DNA of 64,000 nucleotides from Flavobacterium frigoritolerans (GCF_025847275.1 NZ_JAOZEV010000009.1:62001-126000), one strand, 5' to 3'. Numbered from the stretch's first letter, positions 25,514-34,461 are shown. The notes: generated from the sequence alone by a model not told the origin. Numbers and translations are program-made.

Positions 25514-25972
25514 CAATATTGAAAGATGCATTTAGCAAAATTTTAAGATAGTAGGGCTAGAGTAAACTGTTTAATAGTCAGTTGTATAATGAGGTATTTG
25601 TGGCTTTTATGGTAGTTTTTGAAAGGAATTTAAAGTCAAAATTCTTTCGAAATTTTACAGTTTTTAATAGAGCAGATACAATTTTGCCTTTTTGATGTTT
25701 GGAAGCTCAAATGATGTTGAACAGACAATGCGAATCAAACCCAAAATACGGATTGTACACATAAATGAAATGTTATTGACATTGCCCACGGTTTCAACCG
25801 TTGGAGCGCAATGCATTTTCACTATCCGTACCACACGGTTGAAATCGTGGGCTATGATTAGAATAGGAAAAATAAGAGAGGAGAGTTTTTATTGAAAAGA
25901 AATAAACACAAATTTGCACCAATCCATTAAAGTGAATTCGTGCAATTATGTTAAATTATACCGCTAATATGG
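25514..25972. other. Intergenic region upstream of ArsR; no gene seen apart from a repeat hairpin
   Basis: The stretch is AT-rich and has no credible coding frame. Its only clear structure is the long inverted repeat at 25784-25852. Confidence 0.55.
25784..25852. repeat. REP-like long inverted repeat
   Basis: GCCCACGGTTTCAACCGT (25784-25801) and ACGGTTGAAATCGTGGGC (25835-25852) are 18-bp arms with one mismatch around a 33-base loop. Each arm also holds its own small palindrome (ACGGTTTCAACCGT). This resembles REP/BIME-type elements mobilised by IS200-like transposases. Confidence 0.75.
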
Positions 25973-26686
25973 TTAGAATAATTTCTGAAGTTCTAATTCT
26001 TCTATGATTTGTTTTTTCATTGTAGTATTGATATAGTCTTTGGTTTCGGCATAAGAGATTTTATACTTACGCGGAATTTCTTGTAGATGTAGTGGGAATG
26101 AAGCTAGTAATTTATCGTAATAGATATCTAATTCTTTCTCGTTGGGCATTTCAAATTTCAATCGTATTTGAAACCTTCTCAATAATGCTGTGTCTATGAT
26201 ATTATAGTGATTTGTTGCACATATTAACAGACTATCATCTGGAAAATAATCAATTAACTGAATGATTGTGTTTACCAGTCTTCGCATTTCACCCACGTCC
26301 TTATCATCACTTTCACGACTTTTTCCTATTTGGTCAAATTCATCCAAGAATAAAACGGCTCTTTCTCGAATTGCCTTATCGAATATAGCTTTTATGTTTC
26401 TGGAAGTTTCTCCAATTCGGGCATTAATTAATGTGCTTAGATTTATTATTACGATATTTTTATTCAAGGCTGTTGCTATAGCTTTGGCTGTGGTTGTTTT
26501 TCCGCAACCTGAATGCCCGTATAAAAATATCTTATTATCTACTTTAAGGTTGTATTTTTTTAGTTCATCAAGATATTGATGCTCCTTAATCGTTTGTGTT
26601 AAAGCGGCTTTGTTTTCTTCGCTGAAAAGCAAATCATTCAAAGCTACTTTTTCGGTATCGTTTACGGTAAGTTCGTATAGATTCAT
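25973..26686 (-). CDS. Small AAA+ ATPase
   Basis: A 237-residue single-domain AAA+ ATPase. Walker A is GHSGCGKTT (57-65), Walker B AVLFLDEFD (Asp115, Glu116), sensor 1 ICATNHYNI, and an arginine finger in IIDTALLRRFQIRL. It has only a short N-terminal region (MNLYELTVNDTEKVALNDLLFSEENKAAL), so partner recognition must lie there or in a separate protein. FtsH/spastin-like classification is suggested by the DEFD/LLRRF spacing. The partner and substrate are unknown. It has its own TAATTTTG promoter box (26711-26704 on the minus strand), overlapping the intergenic space after yggS. Confidence 0.85.
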   Translation of the reverse strand: MNLYELTVNDTEKVALNDLLFSEENKAALTQTIKEHQYLDELKKYNLKVDNKIFLYGHSGCGKTTTAKAIATALNKNIVIINLSTLINARIGETSRNIKAIFDKAIRERAVLFLDEFDQIGKSRESDDKDVGEMRRLVNTIIQLIDYFPDDSLLICATNHYNIIDTALLRRFQIRLKFEMPNEKELDIYYDKLLASFPLHLQEIPRKYKISYAETKDYINTTMKKQIIEELELQKLF

Positions 26687-26703
26687 CTGATTTTTATTTG
26701 ATG

Positions 26704-26711
26704 CAAAATTA
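26704..26711 (-). promoter_or_regulatory. -7 box of the AAA+ ATPase gene
   Basis: TAATTTTG on the minus strand (CAAAATTA on the plus strand), matching TAnnTTTG, 18 bases before the ATG at 26686. Confidence 0.55.
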
Positions 26712-26715
26712 TGGT

Positions 26716-27447
26716 TTATTCTGCAATATTCTCATTCCAGATTTCTTTTCCTAAAAATCGGTTTCCAAAAATCGATGTGCCTATTCTCACCATATTTGAA
26801 CCTTCGGCTATCGCTAGTTCAAGATCTTGTGACATTCCCATGGAAAGTAGTAATTTGTGCTGATCTTCTATTCCTTCGGCATAAATTTCATCTCTTATTT
26901 CTCGTAATAATCTAAGTGAAGGTTGCATTTTTTCTTTTTGTACATCTAGTAATCCAATTGTCATCAAGCCTTTAATTTTTAGCGTATCGTATTTTTTTAT
27001 TTCTTTAATAAATGCAGTGACTTCATTGGGTAAAAGCCCAAATTTACTTTCTTCATAGGAAGTGTTTACTTGTACAAATACATCTATATTTTTGCCCTGT
27101 TTTTGTAATTGTCTGTCTAATTCCTGAGCTAAACTAATTCTGTCTAAAGATTGGATACAGGTAGCATATTTCAGGACATCTTTTATTTTATTGGTTTGCA
27201 GATGCCCTATAAAATGACGTTCGATATTTAATGATTTTAATACCAAATCTTTATCTCGTAATTCCTGCATTTTATTTTCGCCAATTAAAGTTTCACCAGC
27301 TTCTATGGCTATACGTATATTTTCGGCTGGAACTGTTTTAGTAGCCAATAATAATTGTACATCCGATTGGTTTCTGCCTGATTGTTTACAAGCATTTTGA
27401 ATGCGGTCATGAACCTGTTTTAAATTGGAAATTATCATATCTTTCAT
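26716..27447 (-). CDS. yggS: YggS/PLPBP family pyridoxal-phosphate homeostasis protein
   Basis: A 243-residue single-domain fold-type III PLP-binding protein. The PLP lysine lies in VQLLLATKTVPAENIRIAIEAG, followed by GENKMQELRDKD and RHFIGHLQTNKIKDVLKY. The C-terminal phosphate-binding region includes LLSMGMSQDLELAIAEGSNMVRIGTSIFG. It is thought to buffer free PLP and affect amino-acid balance and has no known catalytic activity. A TACCTTTG box (27460-27453, minus strand) lies only 6 bases before the ATG at 27447; the next ATG at 27438 would leave a short leader and is a reasonable alternative start. Confidence 0.93.
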   Translation of the reverse strand: MKDMIISNLKQVHDRIQNACKQSGRNQSDVQLLLATKTVPAENIRIAIEAGETLIGENKMQELRDKDLVLKSLNIERHFIGHLQTNKIKDVLKYATCIQSLDRISLAQELDRQLQKQGKNIDVFVQVNTSYEESKFGLLPNEVTAFIKEIKKYDTLKIKGLMTIGLLDVQKEKMQPSLRLLREIRDEIYAEGIEDQHKLLLSMGMSQDLELAIAEGSNMVRIGTSIFGNRFLGKEIWNENIAE

Positions 27448-27670
27448 AAGTGCAAAGGTAAGTAGTTGTGGATCATGTTAGTAATCCAGTTTTGAGTTTT
27501 GCGTATGGTCCAGATTTTTTTGAAGGTTCTGAGTGACTTAGGTGCTAAGTCGTTAAGAAACTGAGTTTTTTTTGATCTACAGCTTATAAAACTTTGTGTC
27601 CTTTGCGGCTAATTCTGCTTCTAGATTAAAAAAAATAATTAATAAAAGAGCGTTCATTCATTTAATGTTT

Positions 27671-27678
27671 TATATTTG
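27671..27678 (+). promoter_or_regulatory. -7 box of the TetR-MFS operon
   Basis: TATATTTG, matching TAnnTTTG, 17 bases before the tetR ATG. The CGTTCATTCATTTAATG segment just upstream (about 27652-27668) resembles TetR-type operators. Confidence 0.6.
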
Positions 27679-27694
27679 CTAAAAATTTCCAAAC

Positions 27695-28291
27695 ATGAGA
27701 GTAAGAGATATAGATAAAGAGAAGTTAGTTGTTATAAATGCGATTGAGTTAATTGTTCAGGATGGCTTTCAGGGCTTTAGTATGAATAAGTTAGCAAAAG
27801 CTTGTAATATTTCTGTAGCGACTCTCTATATTTATTATAAAGACAAGGATGATTTGATTAAAAAAATTGGGGCAGAAATTGCGATAGAATTCTTTACATC
27901 CACCATAGAGAATTTTTCGCCAGATATGCCATTTGAGAAAGGTTTATGGATACAATGGCAAAATCGAGCTGCATTTACATTTAAGTATCCAAAGAAGGTT
28001 GCATTCTTTGAAGTAATTAAGCAATCCCCACATGCTGAGGATATATTAAACTCTACAACCAAATTCTCTGATTTTAGGATAATCATGAAACAATTTATTG
28101 AAAATTCATTGCATAATAAGGAACTAGTGCCAATGCAATTTGAAGTTTTTTGGAGCATTGCATACGGACCTTTATATACGTTACTTAATTTTCATAATGA
28201 AGGAAAAAGCATGGGAGGAAAGCCATTTAAGCTTACTCAAGACATGATGAAAGAAGCCTTTGAGGCTGCTATAAAAGCGTTAAAACCATAA
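27695..28291 (+). CDS. TetR-family transcriptional regulator
   Basis: A 198-residue repressor with the N-terminal helix-turn-helix VVINAIELIVQDGFQGFSMNKLAKACNISVATLYIYYKDKDDLIKKIG. The ligand-binding half has no strong signature. It heads a three-gene unit with a 75-residue protein (9 bases downstream) and an MFS exporter. This layout suggests it represses drug or metabolite efflux and autoregulates through the site overlapping its promoter. Confidence 0.9.
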   Translation: MRVRDIDKEKLVVINAIELIVQDGFQGFSMNKLAKACNISVATLYIYYKDKDDLIKKIGAEIAIEFFTSTIENFSPDMPFEKGLWIQWQNRAAFTFKYPKKVAFFEVIKQSPHAEDILNSTTKFSDFRIIMKQFIENSLHNKELVPMQFEVFWSIAYGPLYTLLNFHNEGKSMGGKPFKLTQDMMKEAFEAAIKALKP

Positions 28292-28300
28292 AATAATACT

Positions 28301-28528
28301 ATGGAAACAGATTTAGATAAAATCTATATTTTTAAAACTAACATAGAACAACTATGTACCGATTGTGAGGTGACTAAAACACTAAACAATCACGCAGATA
28401 TTCTGCAATGGAGTGTTGATACCGATGATGTTGATTATGTGCTGCGCATTGTTTCGGAATCCCTTACTGCTAAAACAATAATCAATATTATAAATGATCT
28501 TGGGCATGAATGTCAAGAATTAAATTAA
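28301..28528 (+). CDS. Small protein resembling a heavy-metal-associated fold
   Basis: A 75-residue protein starting METDLDKIYIFKTNIEQLCTDCEV. The pattern beta-(TNI)-helix-beta (ILQWSVDTDDVDYVLRIVSE)-helix (TIINIINDLGHECQELN) resembles the ferredoxin-like fold of heavy-metal-associated domains. The usual metal pair CxxC is replaced by CTDC within the first helix, where a metal site could form. It lies between tetR and the MFS gene with 9- and 20-base gaps, so it is co-expressed. A metal or redox accessory role is a guess. Confidence 0.72.
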   Translation: METDLDKIYIFKTNIEQLCTDCEVTKTLNNHADILQWSVDTDDVDYVLRIVSESLTAKTIINIINDLGHECQELN

Positions 28529-28548
28529 TAAAAAATACAATCATCCAA

Positions 28549-29808
28549 ATGGAAAAAACAAAATTAGAAATCCCTCCATTTTCTTCTTATCAAAAATACA
28601 TTATTGTCTTATTGGCATTTTTACAATTTACCGTAATTCTCGATTTTATGGTTCTTTCTCCACTTGGGGATATCCTAATGAAAAATCTAGATATGACTAC
28701 CGCAAATTTTGGATTTACCGTTTCAGCTTATGCATTTAGTGCAGGTATTTCTGGATTGCTTGCTGCTGGTTTCGCAGATAAGTTTGATCGAAAAAAACTG
28801 CTTATTTTCTTTTACACAGGATTTATTATCGGTACAGTTTGTTGTGCTTTGGCTACTAATTATGCATTGTTACTTTCTGCCAGAATTGTAACAGGTCTTT
28901 TTGGAGGTGTAATTGGATCAGTTTCTTTGGCAATCGTAACCGATTTATTTGTAATTCATCAGCGTGGTCGTGTGATGGGATTTATCCAAATGGCATTTGC
29001 TTCAAGTCAAATTTTAGGGATTCCACTAGGGCTTTATTTTGCAAACCATTGGGGCTGGCATTCGTCTTTTTTAATGATTGCAGGATTAGGAGTTCTTATA
29101 CTTGTTACAATTGTAATCATGATGAAACCAGTTACAGAACACCTTAAATTACAGTCGGATAAGAATCCTTTTTTACATTTATGGCATACTTTAAGTAATA
29201 AAAACTATCAGGTTGGTTTTGCGGCAATTGCATTCTTATCTATAGGTGGTTTTATGTTACAGCCGTTTGGTAGTTCTTTCTTAGTAAATAATATTAAAAT
29301 CAGCCAATTAGATTTGCCAATGGTCTTTTTCTATACTGGACTTTCGGTTCTTTTTATAATGCCTATTATTGGAAAATTAAGTGACAAGGTTAGTAAGTTT
29401 TGGTTGTTTACTGCAGGGTCAATTCTCTCTATAATCATGATATTAATTTATACTAATCTTGGAGCTGTTCCGCTATGGCAAATTGTTGGACTTACTATGA
29501 TTATGTTTATGGGGATTATGAGTCGTATGGTTCCTGCAACAACTCTTAATACTGGAATTCCTGAGATGAAAGATCGTGGTGCTTATATGTCGATTACTTC
29601 TTCGATGCAACAAATTGCAGGTGGTATTGCCGCTGTTTGTGCTGGATTTATCGTGCACCAGGAAAGCAAAACAGCTCCATTAGAAAATTATGATATTCTG
29701 GGATATGTAATCTCGGTGGTAACTCTTTGTTCTGTATTTTTTGTTTGGAGAGTTAATAAACTGGTTAAATCAAAAGAGAAGGCTGCGGCTGTGAAGGCTC
29801 AAATTTAA
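28549..29808 (+). CDS. MFS exporter
   Basis: A 419-residue transporter; the ATG at 28549 (MEKTKLEIPPFSSYQKYI) is preferred over one at 28510 that overlaps the upstream gene. Twelve hydrophobic segments are visible. The DHA1-type motif between helices 2 and 3 reads GFADKFDRKKLL, and the first helix has LAFLQFTVILDFMVLSPLGDIL, typical of arabinose/drug-efflux-type antiporters. The substrate is unknown. It lies in a unit with a TetR regulator, consistent with inducible export of a toxic compound or metabolite. Confidence 0.9.
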   Translation: MEKTKLEIPPFSSYQKYIIVLLAFLQFTVILDFMVLSPLGDILMKNLDMTTANFGFTVSAYAFSAGISGLLAAGFADKFDRKKLLIFFYTGFIIGTVCCALATNYALLLSARIVTGLFGGVIGSVSLAIVTDLFVIHQRGRVMGFIQMAFASSQILGIPLGLYFANHWGWHSSFLMIAGLGVLILVTIVIMMKPVTEHLKLQSDKNPFLHLWHTLSNKNYQVGFAAIAFLSIGGFMLQPFGSSFLVNNIKISQLDLPMVFFYTGLSVLFIMPIIGKLSDKVSKFWLFTAGSILSIIMILIYTNLGAVPLWQIVGLTMIMFMGIMSRMVPATTLNTGIPEMKDRGAYMSITSSMQQIAGGIAAVCAGFIVHQESKTAPLENYDILGYVISVVTLCSVFFVWRVNKLVKSKEKAAAVKAQI

Positions 29809-29962
29809 ATCTGTAGTAAAAAAATTAACCATTAAGGCATTAAGTTTCATTAAGGATAAAACTTCATTTTCTTAATCTCTTAATGGTAAAAAAAATTAAA
29901 GAGAAAACTTAAATTTTCTTATTGTCTTAATGGTATAAAAAACATTTAATCTTTTCAATTTT

Positions 29963-30730
29963 TTGAATAAAAACAATCAAGAAATACATGATATAGACTA
30001 TCGGGAAATGAAACCTAGTTTTCCTTTGTCTAATTATGTCGAAAGTTTTTGGATGCTTTCGAACGTTTCTGATCAGGAAAAACAAATAGTGATTCTGCCA
30101 GATGGGAGGATTGATCTTATATTTTCTTTTGAAGACAGAGATGATATTACACTTTTAGGCGTTGATTCCGAACCTTCTCGGGCGGTGCTTGCGGCAAAGA
30201 CTTCCATGTTTGCGGTTAGTTTTAAATTACTGGCTATCGAATATCTTTTTAAAGATAAATTCCCAGTTTTGATAGATACGGCCTATAATTTACCTTCAGA
30301 TTATTTTGGGATTACAATTCGGGATTTTGAAAATTTTGAAGGATTTTACAATCTGCTTTTTTCTAAGTTTCTGAGTATGCTGAATCATAATATTGACGAA
30401 CGAAAGCTAACATTGTTTGATTTAATATATAACTCTAATGGTGAAATCACGATTGCTGAAATTGCCGAAACTGTTCATTGGAACAGCCGACAAATCAATC
30501 GTTATTTTAGCCAAAGATTTGGTATTTCATTAAAGGCGTATTGTACCATTCTTCGGTTTCGAGCTTCCTTTGAGCAAATAAAAGAGGGAAAACTTTTTCC
30601 TGAACAAAACTTTACAGATCAGGCTCATTTTATAAAAAACATCAAGAAATTCTCTGGTGTAACTCCTAAGGAACTGAGCAAGAATATAAACGACCGATTT
30701 ATACAATTATCGACACTCAAGAAGAAATAA
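29963..30730 (+). CDS. AraC-family transcriptional regulator
   Basis: A 255-residue regulator with a TTG start at 29963. The next ATG at 30008 would drop the conserved DYREMKPSFPLSNYVESFWML segment that opens this branch (DUF6597-like N-terminal domain). The C-terminal AraC DNA-binding domain has two helix-turn-helix units: GEITIAEIAETVHWNSRQINRYFSQRFGISLKAY and NFTDQAHFIKNIKKFSGVTPKEL. It starts a unit with the flavin monooxygenase gene 30 bases downstream and probably controls it. Upstream the gap holds short repeats of the CTTAATCTCTTAATGGT type. Confidence 0.87.
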   Translation: MNKNNQEIHDIDYREMKPSFPLSNYVESFWMLSNVSDQEKQIVILPDGRIDLIFSFEDRDDITLLGVDSEPSRAVLAAKTSMFAVSFKLLAIEYLFKDKFPVLIDTAYNLPSDYFGITIRDFENFEGFYNLLFSKFLSMLNHNIDERKLTLFDLIYNSNGEITIAEIAETVHWNSRQINRYFSQRFGISLKAYCTILRFRASFEQIKEGKLFPEQNFTDQAHFIKNIKKFSGVTPKELSKNINDRFIQLSTLKKK

Positions 30731-30760
30731 TTTTGTCTTATAAAATTAAAGGATTGAGTT

Positions 30761-31909
30761 ATGTTGATTAAAAATAAAAAAATAGCAATTGTAGGAGGAG
30801 GACCAGGTGGTTTAACTCTAGCAAGGCTTTTGCAACTTAAAGACGCAGAAGTAAAAGTATATGAGAGAGATTTTAATTCAGATGTAAGAGTTCAAGGTGC
30901 TACTTTAGACCTTCATGAAGAATCAGGGTTAGAAGCACTTCGCAGAGCAGGATTGATAGATGCTTTTTATGCTAATCATCGCCCTGAAGCGGGTAAATTA
31001 CGTATTCTTGATAAAAATCTGAATGTTGTAATGGATACGCATTCTGTCGATGAATACGAAGAGAATCGCCCAGAAATAGATCGTGGTCCATTACGGAATA
31101 TACTCCTAGATTCTTTAGAACCAGAATTGGTAGTTTGGGATAGTCAGTTCTTTTCGATGGCTCCAAAAAATGAGGGATGGGAATTAACATTCAAAAATGG
31201 CACAACTGCCTATGCAGATATTGTAATCGCTGCTGATGGGGCCAATTCTAAAATAAGATCGCACATAAATTCCATAAAACCAATATATTCGGGTGTTACC
31301 ATCGTAGAAGGAAATATTTATAATTCTGAAAAGAATACTCCAAAGTTATTTGAGCTTGTAAGTGGCGGAAAGGTATTTGCTTTTGGTGACGAAAAAACAT
31401 TGATTCTGAGTATGAAGGGAGATGGAACACTTTCTTTTTATACGGGTTGTAAAGTCGATGAATTTTGGGTTCGAGATAGCGGTATTGATTTCTCTAATAA
31501 AGAACAGGTTTTCAAATGGTTTAAAAATGAATTTGGTTCTTGGGATTCTGCTTGGCAGGAATTATTTGAGAATGATGAAGTATCATTTATTCCTCGTCCA
31601 CAATATCATTTTCCGCTAGATCAACAATGGGGTGCTTTGTCTAACCTCACGATGTTAGGTGATGCTGCACATCGTATGCCACCTTATGCAGGTGAAGGAG
31701 TAAACATGGCAATGCAAGATGCTTTTGAATTAGCAGAAGCACTATCGAGTAATAACTTCTCGAGTGTTCAGGAAGCGATCGCAGGCTATGAAAGGCAAAT
31801 GTGTAAAAGAGCTTCGGAGATTACAAAAATCACTTTAGATTCTACTGAAATGATGCATTCGGATGATTCTATTACAAAATTGATTACTATGTTTAAGGAT
31901 GTTGATTAA
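30761..31909 (+). CDS. TetX-like FAD-dependent monooxygenase
   Basis: A 382-residue class A flavoprotein monooxygenase. The Rossmann motif GGGPGG lies at 12-17, DG/GD motifs include VIAADGANSKIRSH, and GDAAHRMPPYAGEGVN binds the FAD ribityl/phosphate region. Overall layout and length match tetracycline destructases of the TetX group, with shared segments such as TLDLHEESGLEALRRAGL. By eye alignment, the TetX drug-contact positions Gln192, Arg213 and His234 are Glu, Lys and Ser here, so tetracycline is not an evident substrate. It is co-transcribed with the AraC regulator and ends at a bidirectional hairpin. Confidence 0.88.
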   Translation: MLIKNKKIAIVGGGPGGLTLARLLQLKDAEVKVYERDFNSDVRVQGATLDLHEESGLEALRRAGLIDAFYANHRPEAGKLRILDKNLNVVMDTHSVDEYEENRPEIDRGPLRNILLDSLEPELVVWDSQFFSMAPKNEGWELTFKNGTTAYADIVIAADGANSKIRSHINSIKPIYSGVTIVEGNIYNSEKNTPKLFELVSGGKVFAFGDEKTLILSMKGDGTLSFYTGCKVDEFWVRDSGIDFSNKEQVFKWFKNEFGSWDSAWQELFENDEVSFIPRPQYHFPLDQQWGALSNLTMLGDAAHRMPPYAGEGVNMAMQDAFELAEALSSNNFSSVQEAIAGYERQMCKRASEITKITLDSTEMMHSDDSITKLITMFKDVD

Positions 31910-31942
31910 ATACTGAATTAATCTGCATATAGTATAAAGAAG

Positions 31943-31978
31943 AAAGCCTCTTGTGATTTTTCACAAGAGGCTTTTCTT
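31943..31978. terminator. Bidirectional terminator
   Basis: A perfect 14-bp stem AAAGCCTCTTGTGA (31943-31956) with TCACAAGAGGCTTT (31961-31974) and a 4-base loop, between the convergent monooxygenase and nadB genes. T-rich flanks occur on both sides. Confidence 0.92.
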
Positions 31979-31986
31979 ATCGTAGT

Positions 31987-33510
31987 TTAATAACTTGGGC
32001 TTTTTTCAAAAAATTGCTGCATATTACTTTCAACAACAATTTTGGCTACAGTAAGCATATTTGTAAATTCTACTAACTGTGTTGTAATCTTTTGTTTTTC
32101 GAATAATAATGAGACTGTTTTCATTTTCATGGACTCCATTTTATCCAGTATTTTTCGAAAATCGACTTCTTTATTAGCGTATAATACTGTCATTAATGCT
32201 TGTAGTTCTTTCTTTAATTCTACAAAATTGTCAGAATACAGATTTATCAAAGGTTCGCTAAAATCTGCCATAATTTTTTTTGATGAAAAAGATACGTCAT
32301 CGATGCTATTTTCGATATGGTTTGAAGCTTGGTGCGCAAAAACTAAAGCCTCTAATAATGAATTTGAAGCTAATCTATTTTTTCCATGCAATCCTGTTCG
32401 GGAGCATTCGCCTATGGCGTAGAGGTTCTTTATATTTGTTTCCGAGTTTTTATTGACATTTATACCTCCACATTGGTAATGGGCTACTGGAACAATAGGA
32501 ATTAAATCTGTTTTAGGATTCAATCCAATTGTTTGGCAATAATTTGTGATAAAGGGGAAATGGGTATAGAATTCTTCAAAATCCAAATGGCGGCAATCTA
32601 AATAAACATGCTGCTTTCCTGAGGTTTCCATCTCCTCACTAATAGCTTGCGAAACAATATCTCTAGTTGCTAATTCGCCACGAGTATCGTGTTTGAATAT
32701 AAAACGCTTTTTATCTTCATTTATGATATGCGCCCCAAAACCTCTCACTGCTTCTGAAACCAAAAAGAATGGATTTTTATCACCTTCGTATAGTGCTGTA
32801 GGATGAAATTGTATGTATTGTATATCTTTTATTAAGGCTCCTGCTCTTGATGCTATTGCGATTCCATCTCCTGTTGCAATTTCTGGATTTGTAGTATTCT
32901 TAAATAGCTGTCCGCATCCTCCTGTGCTCAATACGATAGTTTTAGCTTGTATATATTTTATTTGACTATTGACTTTGTCACAATAAAAAGCTCCTGTACA
33001 AGATGGATTTCCTTTGTTCTTTTTGGTATTAATATCGATAACTAAATGATTTTCAAATAGTGTAATGTTTGATAGTTGGTTTATGGTTTCTATAAGTTTT
33101 TTTCCAATTTCTTCTCCCGATATATCTTTATGATGTAAGATTCGATGTTGCGAATGACCGCCTTCTAACCCCAAATTCCATGTTCCTGATTTATCTTTGT
33201 CAAAAGAAACACCAATATCGATAAGCTCTTTTAATCGCTCTGGTGCTTGATTGATTACCATTCTAACAATTTCTTCATCACAAAATCCTCCACCAGATTG
33301 TATGGTATCTTGAATGTGCTGTTCAAAACTATCCTCAATATGATCGGTAACAACTGCAATACCTCCTTGTGCCATTTGTGTATTGGAGTTTTGAACTTTT
33401 TCTTTGGTCATTATTGCAATAAATAAATCGGGACGTTTTTTAGCCATTTTTATGGCAAAAAATAAACCTGCTATTCCTGAACCAATTATTAGTATATCTG
33501 CTTTCTTCAT
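31987..33510 (-). CDS. nadB: L-aspartate oxidase
   Basis: A 507-residue FAD enzyme that oxidises L-aspartate to iminoaspartate, the first step of de novo NAD synthesis. The FAD motif is IIGSGIAGL at 7-15. Family blocks follow: NSNTQMAQGGIAVV, GLEGGHSQHRILHHKD, QFHPTALY, FGAHIINEDKKRFIF, ARGELATRD-type HDTRGELATRDIVSQAI, and GGINVNKNSETNIKNLYAIGECSRTGLHGKNRLASNSLLE. The C-terminal helical domain is present. It follows nadA with an 18-base gap on the same strand, the usual pairing with quinolinate synthase. Confidence 0.97.
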   Translation of the reverse strand: MKKADILIIGSGIAGLFFAIKMAKKRPDLFIAIMTKEKVQNSNTQMAQGGIAVVTDHIEDSFEQHIQDTIQSGGGFCDEEIVRMVINQAPERLKELIDIGVSFDKDKSGTWNLGLEGGHSQHRILHHKDISGEEIGKKLIETINQLSNITLFENHLVIDINTKKNKGNPSCTGAFYCDKVNSQIKYIQAKTIVLSTGGCGQLFKNTTNPEIATGDGIAIASRAGALIKDIQYIQFHPTALYEGDKNPFFLVSEAVRGFGAHIINEDKKRFIFKHDTRGELATRDIVSQAISEEMETSGKQHVYLDCRHLDFEEFYTHFPFITNYCQTIGLNPKTDLIPIVPVAHYQCGGINVNKNSETNIKNLYAIGECSRTGLHGKNRLASNSLLEALVFAHQASNHIENSIDDVSFSSKKIMADFSEPLINLYSDNFVELKKELQALMTVLYANKEVDFRKILDKMESMKMKTVSLLFEKQKITTQLVEFTNMLTVAKIVVESNMQQFFEKSPSY

Positions 33511-33528
33511 TTTGATTAATTTAGATAG

Positions 33529-34461
33529 TTAAGATAAATTGAGCATTCTGTTTATAGGCTTTATAGCCTCTATTCTTAATTCTTCATTTATACTAATTTC
33601 TGGACTTTCGTTTTTTAGGCATAAATAAAGTTTCTCTAGTGTATTTACTTTCATAAAGGCACATTCGCTGCAAGCGCAGGTATTATCTTCATGTGATGGA
33701 GCCGGAATAATTATTTTTTGCGGTGCATCTTTTGAAAGCTGATGTAGGATTCCTGCCTCGGTTGCTACAATAAAAGTTGTTGCTGAATCATTTTTGATGA
33801 AATTGAGCATTCCGGATGTTGAACCAATATAATGTGCAGTTTCCAGTATATGTCTTTCTGATTCTGGATGTGCAACAATTTTCGCATTTGGATTTGTATT
33901 GTATATTTCGATTAGTTTATCTAATGAAAATGCTTCATGAACGATGCAGGAACCATCCCATAGTAATAAATCACGGTTGGTTTCTTTTTTTAGATACATT
34001 CCTAAGTTTTTATCGGGCGCAAAAATTATTTCTTGATCTTTAGGTATTGCTTCTATGATTTTTTTTGCATTTGAGGAGGTGCATACCCAATCGCTCATGG
34101 CTTTTATTTCTGCCGAAGAATTGATATAGGTTACTACAACATGCTTTGGGAATAATTCTTTTAGTTTCTTAAAATTCTGAGGAGAGCATCCGTCTGCTAG
34201 GGAACATCCTGCTTCGCGATCTGGCAAGAGCACTTTTTTATTTGGATTGAGAATTTTGGCTGTTTCTGCCATAAAATATACTCCAGCAAAAACGATTATA
34301 GCTGCATCAGTATTAGCTGCTTTTTTTGATAATTCAAGACTATCACCTACAAAATCGGCTATATCTTGTATTTCTTTTTTTTGATAATAATGGGCGAGGA
34401 TAACCGCATTTTTCTCTTGTTTTAATCGGTTTATTTCAGAAATTAAGAATGATTTATCCAT
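33529..34461 (-). CDS. nadA: Quinolinate synthase
   Basis: A 310-residue [4Fe-4S] enzyme that condenses iminoaspartate with dihydroxyacetone phosphate to quinolinate. The three cluster-ligand regions are visible: DREAGCSLADGCSPQNF, DWVCTSSNA and EDNTCACSECAFMKVNTLEKLY. It is the first gene of the nadA-nadB pair. No nadC is present in the window. The long 454-base upstream gap holds a perfect palindrome (34765-34786) of FNR-like form that may control this or the neighbouring gene. Confidence 0.97.
   Translation of the reverse strand: MDKSFLISEINRLKQEKNAVILAHYYQKKEIQDIADFVGDSLELSKKAANTDAAIIVFAGVYFMAETAKILNPNKKVLLPDREAGCSLADGCSPQNFKKLKELFPKHVVVTYINSSAEIKAMSDWVCTSSNAKKIIEAIPKDQEIIFAPDKNLGMYLKKETNRDLLLWDGSCIVHEAFSLDKLIEIYNTNPNAKIVAHPESERHILETAHYIGSTSGMLNFIKNDSATTFIVATEAGILHQLSKDAPQKIIIPAPSHEDNTCACSECAFMKVNTLEKLYLCLKNESPEISINEELRIEAIKPINRMLNLS

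Noticed and set aside
25692..25895. A 67-codon frame across the REP-like hairpin
   Set aside because: It translates both hairpin arms and has no recognisable protein features.
32042..32422. A 126-codon plus-strand frame opposite nadB
   Set aside because: It overlaps the conserved aspartate oxidase C-terminus and has no own promoter or homology.
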